DNA of 64,000 bases, from contig JACRBA010000207.1 of assembly GCA_016213265.1 (NCBI GenBank), forward strand, positions 1 through 64,000. The letters run 5' to 3'. Every line of letters begins with the position of its first letter. Position 1 is the first letter of the stretch. The DNA comes from Burkholderiales bacterium (GTDB lineage Bacteria; Pseudomonadota; Gammaproteobacteria; Burkholderiales; Burkholderiaceae_C). This document shows positions 25,213-36,622 of the stretch, in pieces. The notes under the pieces were generated by a model, which ran no database searches, had not been told where the DNA came from, and saw only the letters and a list, made by a program, of their open reading frames with translations. A program made the position numbers and the translations under genes.

Positions 25213-26862
25213 TCACTCTCCCTGCCGCAGGCGGAAGCGCTGCAGCTTGCCGGTCTCGGTGCGCGGCAGGGCCGTGCGGAACTCCACCACGCGCGGGTAC
25301 TTGTAGGGCGCGATGGTCTGCTTCACGTGGTCCTGCAGGGTGCGCACGAGCGTGTCGTCGCCGGCGTGGCCCGGCTTGAGCACCACGAAGGCCTTGACCA
25401 CCTGGCCGCGCTCCTCGTCGGGCCAGCCCACCACGCCGCATTCGGCCACGGCGGGGTGCGCGAGGAGTGCGCTCTCCACTTCGGGGCCGGCGATGTTGTA
25501 GCCGCCGCTGATGATCATGTCGTCGGTGCGCGCCTGGTAGACGAACTGGCCGTCGGCGTCCACCAGGTAGGCGTCGCCGGTGAGGTTCCAGCCGCCGTGC
25601 TGCACGTACTGCGTCTGGCGCGGGTCGTCCAGGTACTTGCAGCCGGTGGGGCCCTTGATGGCCAGCCGGCCCACCTGGCCCGGGGGCAGCTCATGGCCCT
25701 CCTCGTCGAGGATGGCGGCGCGGTAGCCGGGCACCACCACGCCGGTGGCGCCGCCGCGTGCATGCGCCTCGTCCGCGGAGATGAAGATGTGCAGCAGCTC
25801 CGTGGACCCGATGCCATCGATGATCTCGATGCCCGTGGCCTCGCGCCACAGCGTGCGCGTGGCGGCGGGCAGCGCCTCGCCGGCGGACACGCACTTGCGC
25901 AGCGTGCGCAGCTTCTCGCGGCGCGCCGGGTCGGCCTGGGCCGCCAGCGCCATCGCGCGGTACGAGGTGGGTGCGGTGAAGCACACCGTGGCCCCGAAGC
26001 GCGCGATGGCGTCCGGCAGCGTGTCGGGCGTGGCCTTCTCCACCAGCGCGGCGCTGGCGCCGATGGCAAACGGGAACAGCAGCAGGCCACCCAGGCCGAA
26101 GGTGAAGGCCAGCGGCGGGCTGCCGATGAACACGTCGTCCGGCGTGGCCCGCAGCACATGCGCGGGCCAGCACGCGCACGCCGCCATCACGTCGCGGTGG
26201 AAGTGCATGGTGGCCTTGGGCACGCCGGTGGTGCCCGAAGTGAAGGCCATCAGGCAGACGTCGTCGGCGGCCGTGAGCAACGCGGCCAGGCCCGGCTCGC
26301 GGCGGGCGGCGCGGGCCTCCAGCCCATCGGGCGCGTCGGTGTGGAACAGTGCCACCTCACGCAGGCTGGGCGCGTCGCCGTCGGCGCGGGCGCGCTGCAG
26401 CTCGTCGGCCAGCCGGGCGTCGCACAGGGCGTGGCTCACCTGCGCCTTGTCGATGATCTGCCGCAGCTCCTTGGCGCGCAGCAGCGGCATGGTGCCCACC
26501 GCGATGCCGCCCACCTTCACCACCGCCAGCCAGCAGGCGGCCAGCATGGGGCTGTTGGCGCCGCGCAGCAGCACGCGCTGGCCGCTCACCAGGCCCATGC
26601 CGTCCACCAGTTCGCGCGCGATGCGGTCCACCTGCGACTGCAGCTCGGCATAGGTCCAGCGCACGCCCTCGCCCTGCAGCGCCAGGCGGTCGCCGCGGCC
26701 TGCGGCCACATGGGCGTCCAGCAGCGCGGCGACGCAGTTGAGCCGATCGGGCAGCTGCAGCTCGGGCAGCTCGTAGATCAGCTCCGGCCACTGCGCGGGC
26801 GGTGGCAGGCGGTCGCGGGCGAAGGTGTCGGCGTGGGCGCTGGGCAGCAGGGGCAGGGGCAT
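25213..26862 (-). CDS. 2-aminobenzoate (anthranilate)-CoA ligase
   Basis: This encodes 549 residues of the AMP-forming acyl-CoA synthetase family, close to benzoate-CoA ligases. Visible are the phosphate loop AFTSGTTGVPKATMHFH, the adenine-binding GIGSTELLHIF, the hinge DDMIISGGYNIAGPEVE and the catalytic lysine in PRTETGKLQRFRLRQ. The DGIGSTE motif and location next to kynurenine genes, which yield anthranilate, make 2-aminobenzoate the likely substrate. It would feed the hybrid 2-aminobenzoyl-CoA route. The gene is divergent from kynB with back-to-back promoters, and no 2-aminobenzoyl-CoA monooxygenase gene is in the window. Confidence 0.85.
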   Translation of the reverse strand: MPLPLLPSAHADTFARDRLPPPAQWPELIYELPELQLPDRLNCVAALLDAHVAAGRGDRLALQGEGVRWTYAELQSQVDRIARELVDGMGLVSGQRVLLRGANSPMLAACWLAVVKVGGIAVGTMPLLRAKELRQIIDKAQVSHALCDARLADELQRARADGDAPSLREVALFHTDAPDGLEARAARREPGLAALLTAADDVCLMAFTSGTTGVPKATMHFHRDVMAACACWPAHVLRATPDDVFIGSPPLAFTFGLGGLLLFPFAIGASAALVEKATPDTLPDAIARFGATVCFTAPTSYRAMALAAQADPARREKLRTLRKCVSAGEALPAATRTLWREATGIEIIDGIGSTELLHIFISADEAHARGGATGVVVPGYRAAILDEEGHELPPGQVGRLAIKGPTGCKYLDDPRQTQYVQHGGWNLTGDAYLVDADGQFVYQARTDDMIISGGYNIAGPEVESALLAHPAVAECGVVGWPDEERGQVVKAFVVLKPGHAGDDTLVRTLQDHVKQTIAPYKYPRVVEFRTALPRTETGKLQRFRLRQGE

Positions 26863-26903
26863 GGGGTGCTCCGCACGGGGCCCGGGGTGGGGGAGTGGGC
26901 GGC

Positions 26904-26932
26904 AATCTAGGCTCGATTACTTCACCTGTCAA
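26904..26932 (-). promoter_or_regulatory. Promoter of the aminobenzoate-CoA ligase operon
   Basis: Read leftward, TTGACA (26927-26932), 17 bp, TAGATT (26904-26909): near-consensus sigma-70 elements with optimal spacing, about 40 bp ahead of the start codon. Confidence 0.7.
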
Positions 26933-26949
26933 CTATTCATACCTATACT
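26921..26949 (+). promoter_or_regulatory. Promoter of the kynBUA operon
   Basis: TTCACC (26921-26926), 17 bp, TATACT (26944-26949), about 66 bp ahead of kynB. Its -35 directly abuts the -35 of the leftward promoter, so the two polymerases cannot bind independently and one regulator could control both. Confidence 0.65.
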
Positions 26950-27015
26950 ATCTGCGCCCCCCGCCGCGGGCCCGTCCGGCCGATCCGGTCGCCGCCGCGG
27001 TGGTCCAATCGCGCC

Positions 27016-27669
27016 ATGCCCACCGCCCATCCCCCTCGCCGACTCTGGGACATCTCGCCGCCGGTGCACGCCGGCGCCCCGGTGTTCCCGGGCGACACGG
27101 CCTACCAGCAAGTCTGGGGCGCCACCCTCGGGCCCGGCTGCCCGGTGAACGTGGCCTCGCTCACCCTGTCGCCGCACGTGGGCGCCCATGCCGACGCGCC
27201 GCTGCACTACGACGCCGACGGGGCCCCCATCGGCCAGGTGGACCTGGCGCCCTACCTGGGCCGCTGCCGCGTCATCCATGCGATGGCCGCGCGGCCGCTG
27301 GTGCGCTGGGCCGATCTGGCGCACGCGGTGGACGACACGCTGCCGGCGCGCGTGCTGGTGCGCACCTACGCCCGCATGCCGCAGGACCGTTTCGACACCG
27401 CGCTGCCGGCCTTCGACGCCGCCTGCATCGAGGCCCTGGCCGACCGCGGCGTGCAGCTGGTGGGCATCGATTCCGCCAGCGTCGACCCGGCCGACAGCAA
27501 GACGCTGCCCAGCCACCAGGTGCTGCGCCGGCGCGGCCTGCGCGTGCTGGAGAACCTGCTGCTCGACGACGTGCCCGAGGGCGATTACGAGCTCATTGCC
27601 CTGCCCCTGAAGCTGACCACCGCCGACGCCTCCCCGGTGCGGGCGGTGCTGCGTGAACTGCTGCCATGA
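27016..27669 (+). CDS. kynB: Kynurenine formamidase
   Basis: This encodes 217 residues. It hydrolyses N-formyl-kynurenine to kynurenine, the second step of tryptophan breakdown. The cyclase-like metal site [13 protein letters not shown] and the characteristic ends ([20 protein letters not shown] at the N-terminus, [18 protein letters not shown] near the C-terminus) are present. It is the first gene of a three-gene operon; its stop overlaps the kynU start (ATGA). Confidence 0.96.
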   Translation: MPTAHPPRRLWDISPPVHAGAPVFPGDTAYQQVWGATLGPGCPVNVASLTLSPHVGAHADAPLHYDADGAPIGQVDLAPYLGRCRVIHAMAARPLVRWADLAHAVDDTLPARVLVRTYARMPQDRFDTALPAFDAACIEALADRGVQLVGIDSASVDPADSKTLPSHQVLRRRGLRVLENLLLDDVPEGDYELIALPLKLTTADASPVRAVLRELLP

Positions 27670-28961
27670 CCACTGCCCCCCTGACCCGCGACGACTGCGC
27701 GGCGCTCGACGCCGCCGACCCCCTGGCGCCGCTGCGCGACCAGTTCACCCTGCCGCCCGGCGTGAACTACCTGGACGGCAACTCGCTGGGCGTGATGCCC
27801 GCCACCGCCCCGGCGCGGGCGCAGGCCGTGGTGCAGCAGGAATGGGGCGAAGGCCTCATCCGCAGCTGGAACAGCGCCGGGTGGATCACGCTGCCGCAGC
27901 GGGTGGGCGACAAGATCGCCCGCCTGGTGGGCGCGGCGCCGGGCGAAGTGGTGGTGGCCGATTCCACCTCCGTCAACCTGTTCAAGGTGCTCAGTGCGGC
28001 GCTCACGCTGGCCCGGCGCCAGGCCCCGGGTCGGCGCGTCATCCTGTCCGAGCGCAGCAACTTCCCCACCGACCTGTACATCGCCCAGTCGCTGGCCGCC
28101 CAGCATGGTGCCGAACTCGAGCTGGTGGCCCCTGAGCAGATCGCCGAGCGCCTGGACGAGCGCGTGGCGGTGCTGATGCTCACCCAGGTGAACTACCGCA
28201 CCGGCGCCATGCACGATATGGCGGCGCTGACGGCACGCGCACATGCCGTGGGGGCACTCACGGTCTGGGACCTGGCCCACTCGGCCGGTGCCATCCCCGT
28301 GGACCTCAACGGCGCGGGCGCCGATTTCGCCATCGGCTGCGGCTACAAGTACCTCAACGGCGGCCCCGGCGCGCCGGCCTTCGTCTGGGCCCATGCGCGC
28401 CATGCCGCCCACATCGAGCAGCCGCTGTCCGGCTGGATGGGCCACGCCAGCCCCTTCACCTTCGACACCGCCTACCGCCCGGCGGCCGGCATGGCCCGCT
28501 ACCTGTGCGGCACGCCCTCGGTGATCGGCATGTCGGTGCTGGAATGCGGGGTGGACACGCTGCTGGCCGCCGAGCCGCTGGGCGGCATGGCCGCGCTGCG
28601 CGCCAAGTCGCTGGCGCTGAGCGACCTGGTCCTCGCCCAGGTGGCGGCCCGCTGCGCCGCCCACGGCCTGCGCAGCGTGACGCCGGCCGAGCACGCCCAT
28701 CGCGGCAGCCAGGTGTCGCTGGCCTGCCCGCCCGAGCTGGACGGCTACGCCGTCATGCAGGCGCTGATCGAGCAGGGTGTGGTCGGCGACTTCCGCGCGG
28801 GGGACGGCACGCCCGAGCAGCCGCACCTGCTGCGTTTCGGCTTCACGCCGCTGTACACCCGTTTCGTCGATGTCCACGACGCGGTCACCGTGCTGGCCCA
28901 GGTGCTCGACACCGCGGCCTGGCGTGCGCCGCGCTTCCAGCACAAGGCCGCCGTCACATGA
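27666..28961 (+). CDS. kynU: Kynureninase
   Basis: This encodes 431 residues. A PLP enzyme that cleaves kynurenine to anthranilate and alanine. Visible are [13 protein letters not shown] near the N-terminus, [14 protein letters not shown], the PLP-lysine motif [15 protein letters not shown], and the GWMGH segment. It overlaps kynB upstream and kynA downstream by four bases each, indicating coupled translation. Confidence 0.97.
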   Translation: MTTAPLTRDDCAALDAADPLAPLRDQFTLPPGVNYLDGNSLGVMPATAPARAQAVVQQEWGEGLIRSWNSAGWITLPQRVGDKIARLVGAAPGEVVVADSTSVNLFKVLSAALTLARRQAPGRRVILSERSNFPTDLYIAQSLAAQHGAELELVAPEQIAERLDERVAVLMLTQVNYRTGAMHDMAALTARAHAVGALTVWDLAHSAGAIPVDLNGAGADFAIGCGYKYLNGGPGAPAFVWAHARHAAHIEQPLSGWMGHASPFTFDTAYRPAAGMARYLCGTPSVIGMSVLECGVDTLLAAEPLGGMAALRAKSLALSDLVLAQVAARCAAHGLRSVTPAEHAHRGSQVSLACPPELDGYAVMQALIEQGVVGDFRAGDGTPEQPHLLRFGFTPLYTRFVDVHDAVTVLAQVLDTAAWRAPRFQHKAAVT

Positions 28962-29818
28962 GCTGTCCGCACACCCCGTCGCCCCGCGGCGAACACATCG
29001 TGCAGGAGGAGGGCGCCCAGCTCGACTTCTCGCGCGCCATGAGCTATGGCGACTACCTGCACCTGGACGAGGTGCTCAACGCGCAGCACCCGCTCTCGCC
29101 CGGGCACGACGAGATGCTGTTCATCGTGCAGCACCAGACCAGCGAGCTGTGGATGAAGCTCATGCTGCACGAGCTGCGCGCGGCCGTGGCGGCCATCGCC
29201 GACGACCGCCTGCCACCGGCGTTCAAGATGCTGGCGCGCGTGTCCAAGATCATGGAGCAGCTGGTCCACGCGTGGGACGTGCTGGCCACCATGACGCCGC
29301 CGGAGTATTCGGCCATCCGCCCCTACCTGGCGCAGTCCAGCGGCTTCCAGAGCTGGCAGTACCGCTGCATCGAGTTCATGCTGGGCAACAAGAACCCGGC
29401 GATGCTCAAGCCCCATGCCCACCGGGCCGACCTGCACGCCATCGTGGAAACGGCCTGGCGCGCCCCCTCCCTGTATGACGAATCGCTGCGCCTGCTGGCG
29501 CGGCGCGGCATCGCCGTGCCCGAGAGCCACCTCGAGCGCGACTGGACCCAGCCTTACCCCGCCAGCGACGCGGTGGAGCAGGCCTGGCTCACCGTCTACC
29601 GCGACCCCGAGGCGCACTGGGACCTCTACCAGCTCGGCGAGGAACTCACCGACCTGGAGGACGCCTTCCGACTCTGGCGCTTCCGCCACGTCACCACCGT
29701 CGAGCGTGTCATCGGCTTCAAGCGCGGCACGGGCGGCACGGGCGGCGTGAGCTACCTGCGCAAGATGCTGGACACGGTGCTGTTCCCCGAGATCTGGAAG
29801 CTGCGCACCGACCTGTGA
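28958..29818 (+). CDS. kynA: Tryptophan 2,3-dioxygenase
   Basis: This encodes 286 residues from the ATG at 28958 (ATGA overlap with kynU). This haem enzyme opens the indole ring of tryptophan, the first step of the pathway. Diagnostic segments are [58 protein letters not shown] and the C-terminal [12 protein letters not shown]. Together with KynB and KynU it converts tryptophan to anthranilate, the substrate of the divergent ligase. Confidence 0.98.
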   Translation: MSCPHTPSPRGEHIVQEEGAQLDFSRAMSYGDYLHLDEVLNAQHPLSPGHDEMLFIVQHQTSELWMKLMLHELRAAVAAIADDRLPPAFKMLARVSKIMEQLVHAWDVLATMTPPEYSAIRPYLAQSSGFQSWQYRCIEFMLGNKNPAMLKPHAHRADLHAIVETAWRAPSLYDESLRLLARRGIAVPESHLERDWTQPYPASDAVEQAWLTVYRDPEAHWDLYQLGEELTDLEDAFRLWRFRHVTTVERVIGFKRGTGGTGGVSYLRKMLDTVLFPEIWKLRTDL

Positions 29819-29838
29819 GCACGCCGCGCCCCGCAGCG

Positions 29839-29858
29839 GCCCCGGGTGACCCCGGGGC
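29839..29858 (+). terminator. GC hairpin after kynA
   Basis: GCCCCGGG-TGAC-CCCGGGGC, a perfect eight-pair stem with a four-base loop, 20 bases after the kynA stop. There is no T-run, so any termination would be inefficient or Rho-assisted. Confidence 0.45.
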
Positions 29859-29985
29859 GGGCTCGGTCACCCGGCGCTCCTAGAATCGCCGACAGCCGCG
29901 CGCCGAACGGGCGCGCGCCGCTTCACCGGCCCCACCGCGCCCGACCGGCGCCGCGCGAGGCCCATTCCCCTCACGGAGACACCGC

Positions 29986-31794
29986 ATGGACACCCGCACC
30001 GCCCCCGCCCGCCTTCGCATCGCCCGCCTGCGGGAGGCCATGGCGGCGCAGGGGGTCGATGCGGTGCTGGTGCCCTCCAGCGACCCGCACATCTCCGAGT
30101 ACCTGCCGGGCCGTTGGCAGGGCCGCGAGTGGTTCTCGGGCTTCACGGGCTCCATGGGCACGCTGGTGGTCACCGCCACCGAGGCCGCGCTGTTCGCCGA
30201 CAGCCGCTACTGGACGCAGGCCGAGGCCGAGCTGGCCGGCAGCGGCATTGCGCTGGTGAAGATCCCCACCGGCTCTGCCACCTACCACCTGGACTGGATC
30301 GCCGAGCATGTGGCGCGCGGTCAGGTGCTCGCCGTGGACGGCCAGGTGCTGGGGCTGGCCGCCGCGCAGCAGCTGCGCACGGTCACTGAGCGGGCCGGCA
30401 TCCGCCTGCGCACCGACCTCGATGTGCTCGATGCCGCCTGGGCCGACCGGCCCACGCTGCCCACCGCCGGCATCTACGAGCACGTGGCGCCGCATGCGCC
30501 GGTGTCGCGCGCTGCGAAGCTGGCCCAGGTGCGCGAGGGCATCGCGCGCCACGGCGCCAGCCACCACTTCGTCTCCACGGTGGACGACATCGCCTGGATC
30601 ACCAACCTGCGCGGCGCCGACGTGGCCTACAACCCGGTGTTCCTGGCCCACCTGCTGATCGGCCCGGGCTCGGCCACGCTGTTCGTGGGCGCCGGCAAGG
30701 TGGATGCGGCCCTGGCCGCGCGCCTGGCCGCCGACGGCATCGCCGTGGACGCCTACGAGCGCGCGCCGGCTGCCCTGGCGGCCCTGCCCGCCGACGCCCG
30801 CCTGCTGGTGGACCCGAAGCGCGTCACGCTCGGCCTGCGCGAGGCGGTGGCGGCGGGTGTGGCGGTGGTGGAGGCCATCAACCCCAGCACCCTGCTCAAG
30901 AGCCGCAAGACGGCCGAGGAGGCGGCCTTCGTGCGCCAGGCCATGGAAGAGGACGGCGCGGCCATGTGCGCGTTCTACGCCTGGTTCGAGCAGGCCCTCG
31001 CCCGGGGCGAGGCCATGACCGAGCTGACCATCGACGAGAAGCTCACCGCCGAGCGCGCCAAGCGGCCGGGCTTCGTGGGCCTGAGCTTCCCCACCATCGC
31101 CGGCTTCAACGCCAACGGCGCGATGCCGCACTACCGCGCCACGCCCGAGTCGCACGCCCGCATCGAGGGCGACGGCCTGCTGCTGATCGACTCCGGTGCG
31201 CAGTACCTTGGCGGCACCACCGACATCACCCGCGTGTGGCCCGTGGGCACGCTCTCGGCCGAACACCGCCGCGACTACACGCTGGTGCTCAAGGGCACGC
31301 TGCAGCTCAGCCGGGCGCGCTTCCCGCGCGGCACGCCCAGCCCCATGCTCGATGCGCTGGCGCGCGCACCGCTGTGGGCCGAGAGCCTGGAGTACGGCCA
31401 CGGCACCGGCCACGGCGTGGGCTACTTCCTGGCGGTGCACGAAGGGCCGCAAACCATCAGCAAGGCGGTGGTCGAGCCGCAGATGGCCATGGAGCCCGGC
31501 ATGATCACCTCGGTGGAGCCGGGCCTGTACCGGCCCGGCCGCTGGGGCGTGCGCATCGAGAACCTGGTGCTCAACGTGCCGGCGCCGTCCAGCGAATTCG
31601 GCGAGTTCCTCGAGTTCGAGACGCTCACGCTGTGCCCCATCGACACCCGCTGCATCGACATGGGCCTGCTGCGCGCCGACGAGATCGCCTGGCTGAACCG
31701 CTACCACGCCATGGTGCGCGAGCGCCTGGCGCCCAAGGTGAGCGGTGATGCCCTGGCCTGGCTGATGGCACGCACCGAGCCGCTGGCCGGCTGA
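29986..31794 (+). CDS. Aminopeptidase P family (M24B) Xaa-Pro aminopeptidase
   Basis: This encodes 602 residues with CGGAGA upstream. Three domains as in the long eukaryote-like aminopeptidase P: two creatinase-like N-terminal domains (about 1-305, starting RIARLREAMAAQGVDAVLVPS) and a pita-bread catalytic domain (about 310-600). The dimetal ligands lie in LLLIDSGAQYLGGTTDITR, EYGHGTGHGVGYFLAVHEGP, TSVEPGLYRPGRWGVRIEN. It removes N-terminal residues preceding proline. It stands between the kyn operon and gshB with a 168-bp upstream gap and no evident functional link. Confidence 0.95.
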   Translation: MDTRTAPARLRIARLREAMAAQGVDAVLVPSSDPHISEYLPGRWQGREWFSGFTGSMGTLVVTATEAALFADSRYWTQAEAELAGSGIALVKIPTGSATYHLDWIAEHVARGQVLAVDGQVLGLAAAQQLRTVTERAGIRLRTDLDVLDAAWADRPTLPTAGIYEHVAPHAPVSRAAKLAQVREGIARHGASHHFVSTVDDIAWITNLRGADVAYNPVFLAHLLIGPGSATLFVGAGKVDAALAARLAADGIAVDAYERAPAALAALPADARLLVDPKRVTLGLREAVAAGVAVVEAINPSTLLKSRKTAEEAAFVRQAMEEDGAAMCAFYAWFEQALARGEAMTELTIDEKLTAERAKRPGFVGLSFPTIAGFNANGAMPHYRATPESHARIEGDGLLLIDSGAQYLGGTTDITRVWPVGTLSAEHRRDYTLVLKGTLQLSRARFPRGTPSPMLDALARAPLWAESLEYGHGTGHGVGYFLAVHEGPQTISKAVVEPQMAMEPGMITSVEPGLYRPGRWGVRIENLVLNVPAPSSEFGEFLEFETLTLCPIDTRCIDMGLLRADEIAWLNRYHAMVRERLAPKVSGDALAWLMARTEPLAG

Positions 31795-31858
31795 GCTGGC
31801 CGGGTCGATGGAAGGCCTGCCGCCCACCGGCCGTCCACGGCTGCGGCACACTGCCGCC

Positions 31859-32821
31859 ATGGACCTGCTCTTCGTTGCCGACCCGCTGGACGGGTTCAAG
31901 ACCCACAAGGACTCCACCTTCGCCATGATGCGCGAGGCCGCCCGACGCGGCCATGCGCTGTGGGCCACCGAGCCGGACGGGCTGAGCTGGCAGCGCGGCG
32001 GCGCGGTGCAGGCGCGGGCGCGGCGCATCGCGCTCACCGGCCGCTCGGGTGCCGGTGTGGACGACTGGTACACCGTGGAGGACTCGGCAACGCGCCCGCT
32101 GCGCGAGTTCGGCGCCGTGCTGATGCGCCAGGACCCGCCGTTCGACAGCGAGTACTTCTACGCCACCCACCTGCTGGAGCGGGCCGAGAAGGAAGGCGCG
32201 AAGGTCTTCAACTCGCCGCGCGCGCTGCGCGACCACCCCGAGAAGCTCGCGATCCTGGAGTTCCCGGAGTTCATCGGCCCCACGCTGGTCACGCGCTCGG
32301 CCGACGACATCCGCGCCTTCCATGCCGAGCAGCGCGACATCATCCTCAAGCCGCTGGACGGCATGGGCGGCATGGGCATCTTCCGGGTCAAGGACGACGG
32401 CCTGAACCTGGGCAGCATCATCGAGACGCTCAACCGCGACGGCGCGCAGACCGTGATGGTGCAGCGCTACCTGCCGGCGATCAGCGCGGGCGACAAGCGC
32501 GTGCTGGTGATCGGCGGCGAGCCCGTGCCGTTCTCGCTGGCGCGCATCCCCCAGGGCAGCGAGGTGCGCGGCAACCTGGCCGCCGGCGGCAAGGGCGTCG
32601 CGCAGCCGCTCACCGCGCGCGACCGCGAGATCGCCGAGGCCATCGGCCCCACGCTGGCGGCCCGCGGCCTGCTGCTCATCGGCCTGGACGTGATCGGCGA
32701 GCACCTCACCGAGATCAACGTGACCAGCCCCACCTGCTTCCAGGAGATCACCGACCAGGCCGGCTTCGACGTGGCGGCGATGTTCGTGGACGCGCTGGAG
32801 CGGGCGGTGGCCGGGGGATGA
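31859..32821 (+). CDS. gshB: Glutathione synthetase
   Basis: This encodes 320 residues from MDLLFVADPLDGFKTHKDST at 31859; the earlier in-frame ATG at 31808 lacks family support. It joins gamma-glutamylcysteine and glycine using ATP. Conserved are RQDPPFDSEYFYATHLLERA, FNSPRALRDHPEKLAI, the ATP-grasp loop KPLDGMGGMGIFRV and the C-terminal EINVTSPTCFQEITDQ. gshA is not in the window. Confidence 0.97.
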   Translation: MDLLFVADPLDGFKTHKDSTFAMMREAARRGHALWATEPDGLSWQRGGAVQARARRIALTGRSGAGVDDWYTVEDSATRPLREFGAVLMRQDPPFDSEYFYATHLLERAEKEGAKVFNSPRALRDHPEKLAILEFPEFIGPTLVTRSADDIRAFHAEQRDIILKPLDGMGGMGIFRVKDDGLNLGSIIETLNRDGAQTVMVQRYLPAISAGDKRVLVIGGEPVPFSLARIPQGSEVRGNLAAGGKGVAQPLTARDREIAEAIGPTLAARGLLLIGLDVIGEHLTEINVTSPTCFQEITDQAGFDVAAMFVDALERAVAGG

Positions 32822-33132
32822 GCAGGGGTGCGCGGCGAGGCCGCAGGGCGACCGGTTCCGCTCATGTCCCCCGCGCCGGGCGTCGCCCGACGCTCCTCCT
32901 TTACTTCGCTACACCGGTCGCCCTGCGCCCTCGCGGCTGCCGTTCGTGCGGTTTGACAGGCGAACAGCCACCACGGTGGATGGCAGAGGGTGGGGTGTCC
33001 CCCGCAGCGAAGTAAAGGAGGAGGTCCGGGCGCAGCCCGGGCCGGAGGACATGAGCGGAGGGGGGCACCCCACCCTCTGCAGAGCCAACCGTGAACAGTC
33101 CGTCGGCTCAGCCGCCAAGGGACAATCGCCCC
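32822..33132. repeat. Composite element of three interleaved inverted repeats between gshB and the uup-like gene
   Basis: No gene lies in this 311-bp gap. Three arm pairs are present. Pair A: 32835-32856 with 32913-32934 (21 of 22). Pair B: about 53 bases at 32858-32910 with 33006-33058, beginning CCGCTCATGTCC and ending CCTCCTTTACTTCGCT. Pair C: 32983-32997 with 33066-33080 (15 of 15, GCAGAGGGTGGGGTG). Their order A B A' C B' C' is interleaved, so all three cannot pair at once in one strand without a pseudoknot. Such GC-rich, non-coding palindromic units are often dispersed genome-wide; that is not testable here. Confidence 0.75.
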
Positions 33133-35012
<1,880 letters not shown>

Positions 35013-35013
<1 letters not shown>

Positions 35014-35040
35014 AAACGAAAAGGCCCGCGGAAGCGGGCC
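35013..35040 (-). terminator. Terminator for the leftward Bug protein gene
   Basis: Read leftward, GGCCCGC-TTCC-GCGGGCC (35023-35040) is followed by TTTTCGTTTTC up to the uup-like stop. The stem is perfect and the T-rich tract lies on the leftward side only. It is about 95 bp past the Bug gene's stop; between them is a GC-rich stretch with further small hairpins. Confidence 0.7.
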
Positions 35041-35135
35041 GTCCCATCCAGGGCGTGCGCGGGTCCGGCTTGGCCGGCCCGCTGCGCGAGCCCCCTCGGG
35101 GGGCAGCCCCCGGGAGGGGGCGTGGGGGCGAAAGA

Positions 35136-36104
35136 TCAATCGGCGTACTGGCCGGCGGCCTTGATCACCGGGCCCCACTTGTTGATCTCGGCCTCGACGA
35201 ACTTCTTGTGCTCGGCGGGGTTCACGCGCCCGTCGGTGACGATGACGGCGCCGAGGGCCTGCTCGCGCTTGTCGAACTCGGCGTCCTTCAGCGCGGTTTT
35301 CAGGGCGGCGTTCACCTTGTCCAGCACCGCCTTGGGCGTGCCCTTGGGGGCGTACAGGCCGTGCCAGATCGACACGTTGAAGCCCTTCAGGCCCGATTCG
35401 TCCAGCGTGGGCAGCTTGGCCAGCGCCGGGGTGGTCAGGCGCTTGGACGTGGTCACGGCGAAGGCCTTCACCTTGCCCGATTCGATCTGGCTGGTGGTGT
35501 TGGTCGTCTGGTCGCACATCAGGTCGACCTGGCCGCCGAGCAGGTCGGTCATGGCCGGGGCGGTGCCCTTGTAGGGCACGGTGGTCATGTCGATCTTCAC
35601 GCTCTGCTGGAACAGCAGGCCGCACAGGTGCGAGGCAGAGCCCAGGCCCGCATTGGCCAGGTTGATCTTGCCGCGGTTGGCCTCGAGCCACTTCGTCAGA
35701 TCAGCGTAGCTGTTGGCCGTCAGGGCGGTCTTGCCGATCAGCGTCATGGGCACTTCGTTGATGAGGCCAAGGTACTCGAAGTCGTCCAGCGTCTTGTACT
35801 GCAGCGTGCGGTACAGGGCGGGCGAGGTGGCCATGCCGATGTGGTGCAGCAGCAGCGTGTAGCCGTCCGGGGCGGCCTTGGCCACCTTGGTGGCGCCCAG
35901 CGTGCCGCCGGCGCCGCCGACGTTCTCGATCACGATGGTGCCGCCCAGCGGCTTGCGCAGGGCTTCGGCCAGGTCGCGCGCGACCTTGTCGGTGGGGCCG
36001 CCGGCCGCGAACGGCACGACGATGGTGACGGGCTTTTCGGGGTACTCGGCCAGGGCGGAGCCGGCAACGGCGAAGGCGGCGAGGGCAAGGGCAAGGCGTT
36101 TCAT
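35136..36104 (-). CDS. Bug/TctC family periplasmic solute-binding protein
   Basis: This encodes 322 residues from MKRLALALAAFAVAGSALAE, a clean signal peptide cut after ALA. Family hallmarks are YPEKPVTIVVPFAAGGPTDKVAR, VIENVGGAGGTLGATKVAKA, PDGYTLLLHH and VPYKGTAPAMTDLLGGQVDLM. These bind carboxylates for tripartite tricarboxylate transporters or act as orphan sensors; Burkholderiales hold many. No tctA/tctB membrane genes are adjacent, so it is an orphan. Ligand unknown. Confidence 0.93.
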   Translation of the reverse strand: MKRLALALAAFAVAGSALAEYPEKPVTIVVPFAAGGPTDKVARDLAEALRKPLGGTIVIENVGGAGGTLGATKVAKAAPDGYTLLLHHIGMATSPALYRTLQYKTLDDFEYLGLINEVPMTLIGKTALTANSYADLTKWLEANRGKINLANAGLGSASHLCGLLFQQSVKIDMTTVPYKGTAPAMTDLLGGQVDLMCDQTTNTTSQIESGKVKAFAVTTSKRLTTPALAKLPTLDESGLKGFNVSIWHGLYAPKGTPKAVLDKVNAALKTALKDAEFDKREQALGAVIVTDGRVNPAEHKKFVEAEINKWGPVIKAAGQYAD

Positions 36105-36244
36105 GGCGTGCTTCACGAGGGGGAGCGCTGAGGTGGCCCATGCTAGCCAGCGGCCTGCCTGTGCCACATCGGGAACTACGTAAGGGGCCACCCTGAACGG
36201 GCTAGCATGCCGTCCTTCACGCCACGCCCGCCTCGCACCACGCC

Positions 36245-36622
36245 ATGGACCAGCCCGCCCGCCCGCCCCGCGTCATCCGCTTCGACCCCGCGCCGGCCAC
36301 GGCCCCGGTGATCGACCACCCCCGGCCGGAGCGCCGCGAGGTGGGCGACCCCGAGCGCCGCACCTGGGTGCTGCACGAAAGCGCCGAAGAGGGCCTGGCC
36401 GCCGGCATCTGGGAATGCGAGCCGGGCCGCTGGCGCATCGCCTTCGGCCCGCGCGAGCACGAGTACTTCATCGTGCTCGAAGGCGTGTGCCGTGTGCACG
36501 ACGCCAGCGGCCACGTCGAGACCTTCGGCCCGGGTCAGGCGGTGGTGCTGCCGCCCGGCTTCGAGGGCTCGTTCGAGGTGGTCGAGCGCCTGCGCAAGCA
36601 CTTCGTGATCATCGAGAAGTAG
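36245..36622 (+). CDS. Cupin domain protein
   Basis: This encodes 125 residues of the small cupin_3 type: GIWECEPGRWRIAFGPREHEYFIVLEGVCRV, seen as WECEPGRWRIAFG and HEYFIVLEGVCRVHD, then FGPGQAVVLPPGFEGSFEV. One metal-type histidine (REHEYF) is kept but the full HxH/E/H set is not obvious. Related proteins are annotated as cupins or (S)-ureidoglycine-like enzymes without proof. Its 3' end overlaps the convergent DsbA-type gene by 14 bases. Confidence 0.8.
   Translation: MDQPARPPRVIRFDPAPATAPVIDHPRPERREVGDPERRTWVLHESAEEGLAAGIWECEPGRWRIAFGPREHEYFIVLEGVCRVHDASGHVETFGPGQAVVLPPGFEGSFEVVERLRKHFVIIEK

Noticed and set aside
29881-29886. A -10 box TAGAAT upstream of the aminopeptidase P gene
   Set aside because: No acceptable -35 lies 16-18 bp upstream, so the promoter was not called.
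35041-35135. A small gene or RNA between the Bug gene and its terminator
   Set aside because: Only GC-rich short hairpins with no start, ribosome site or conserved RNA shape were seen.
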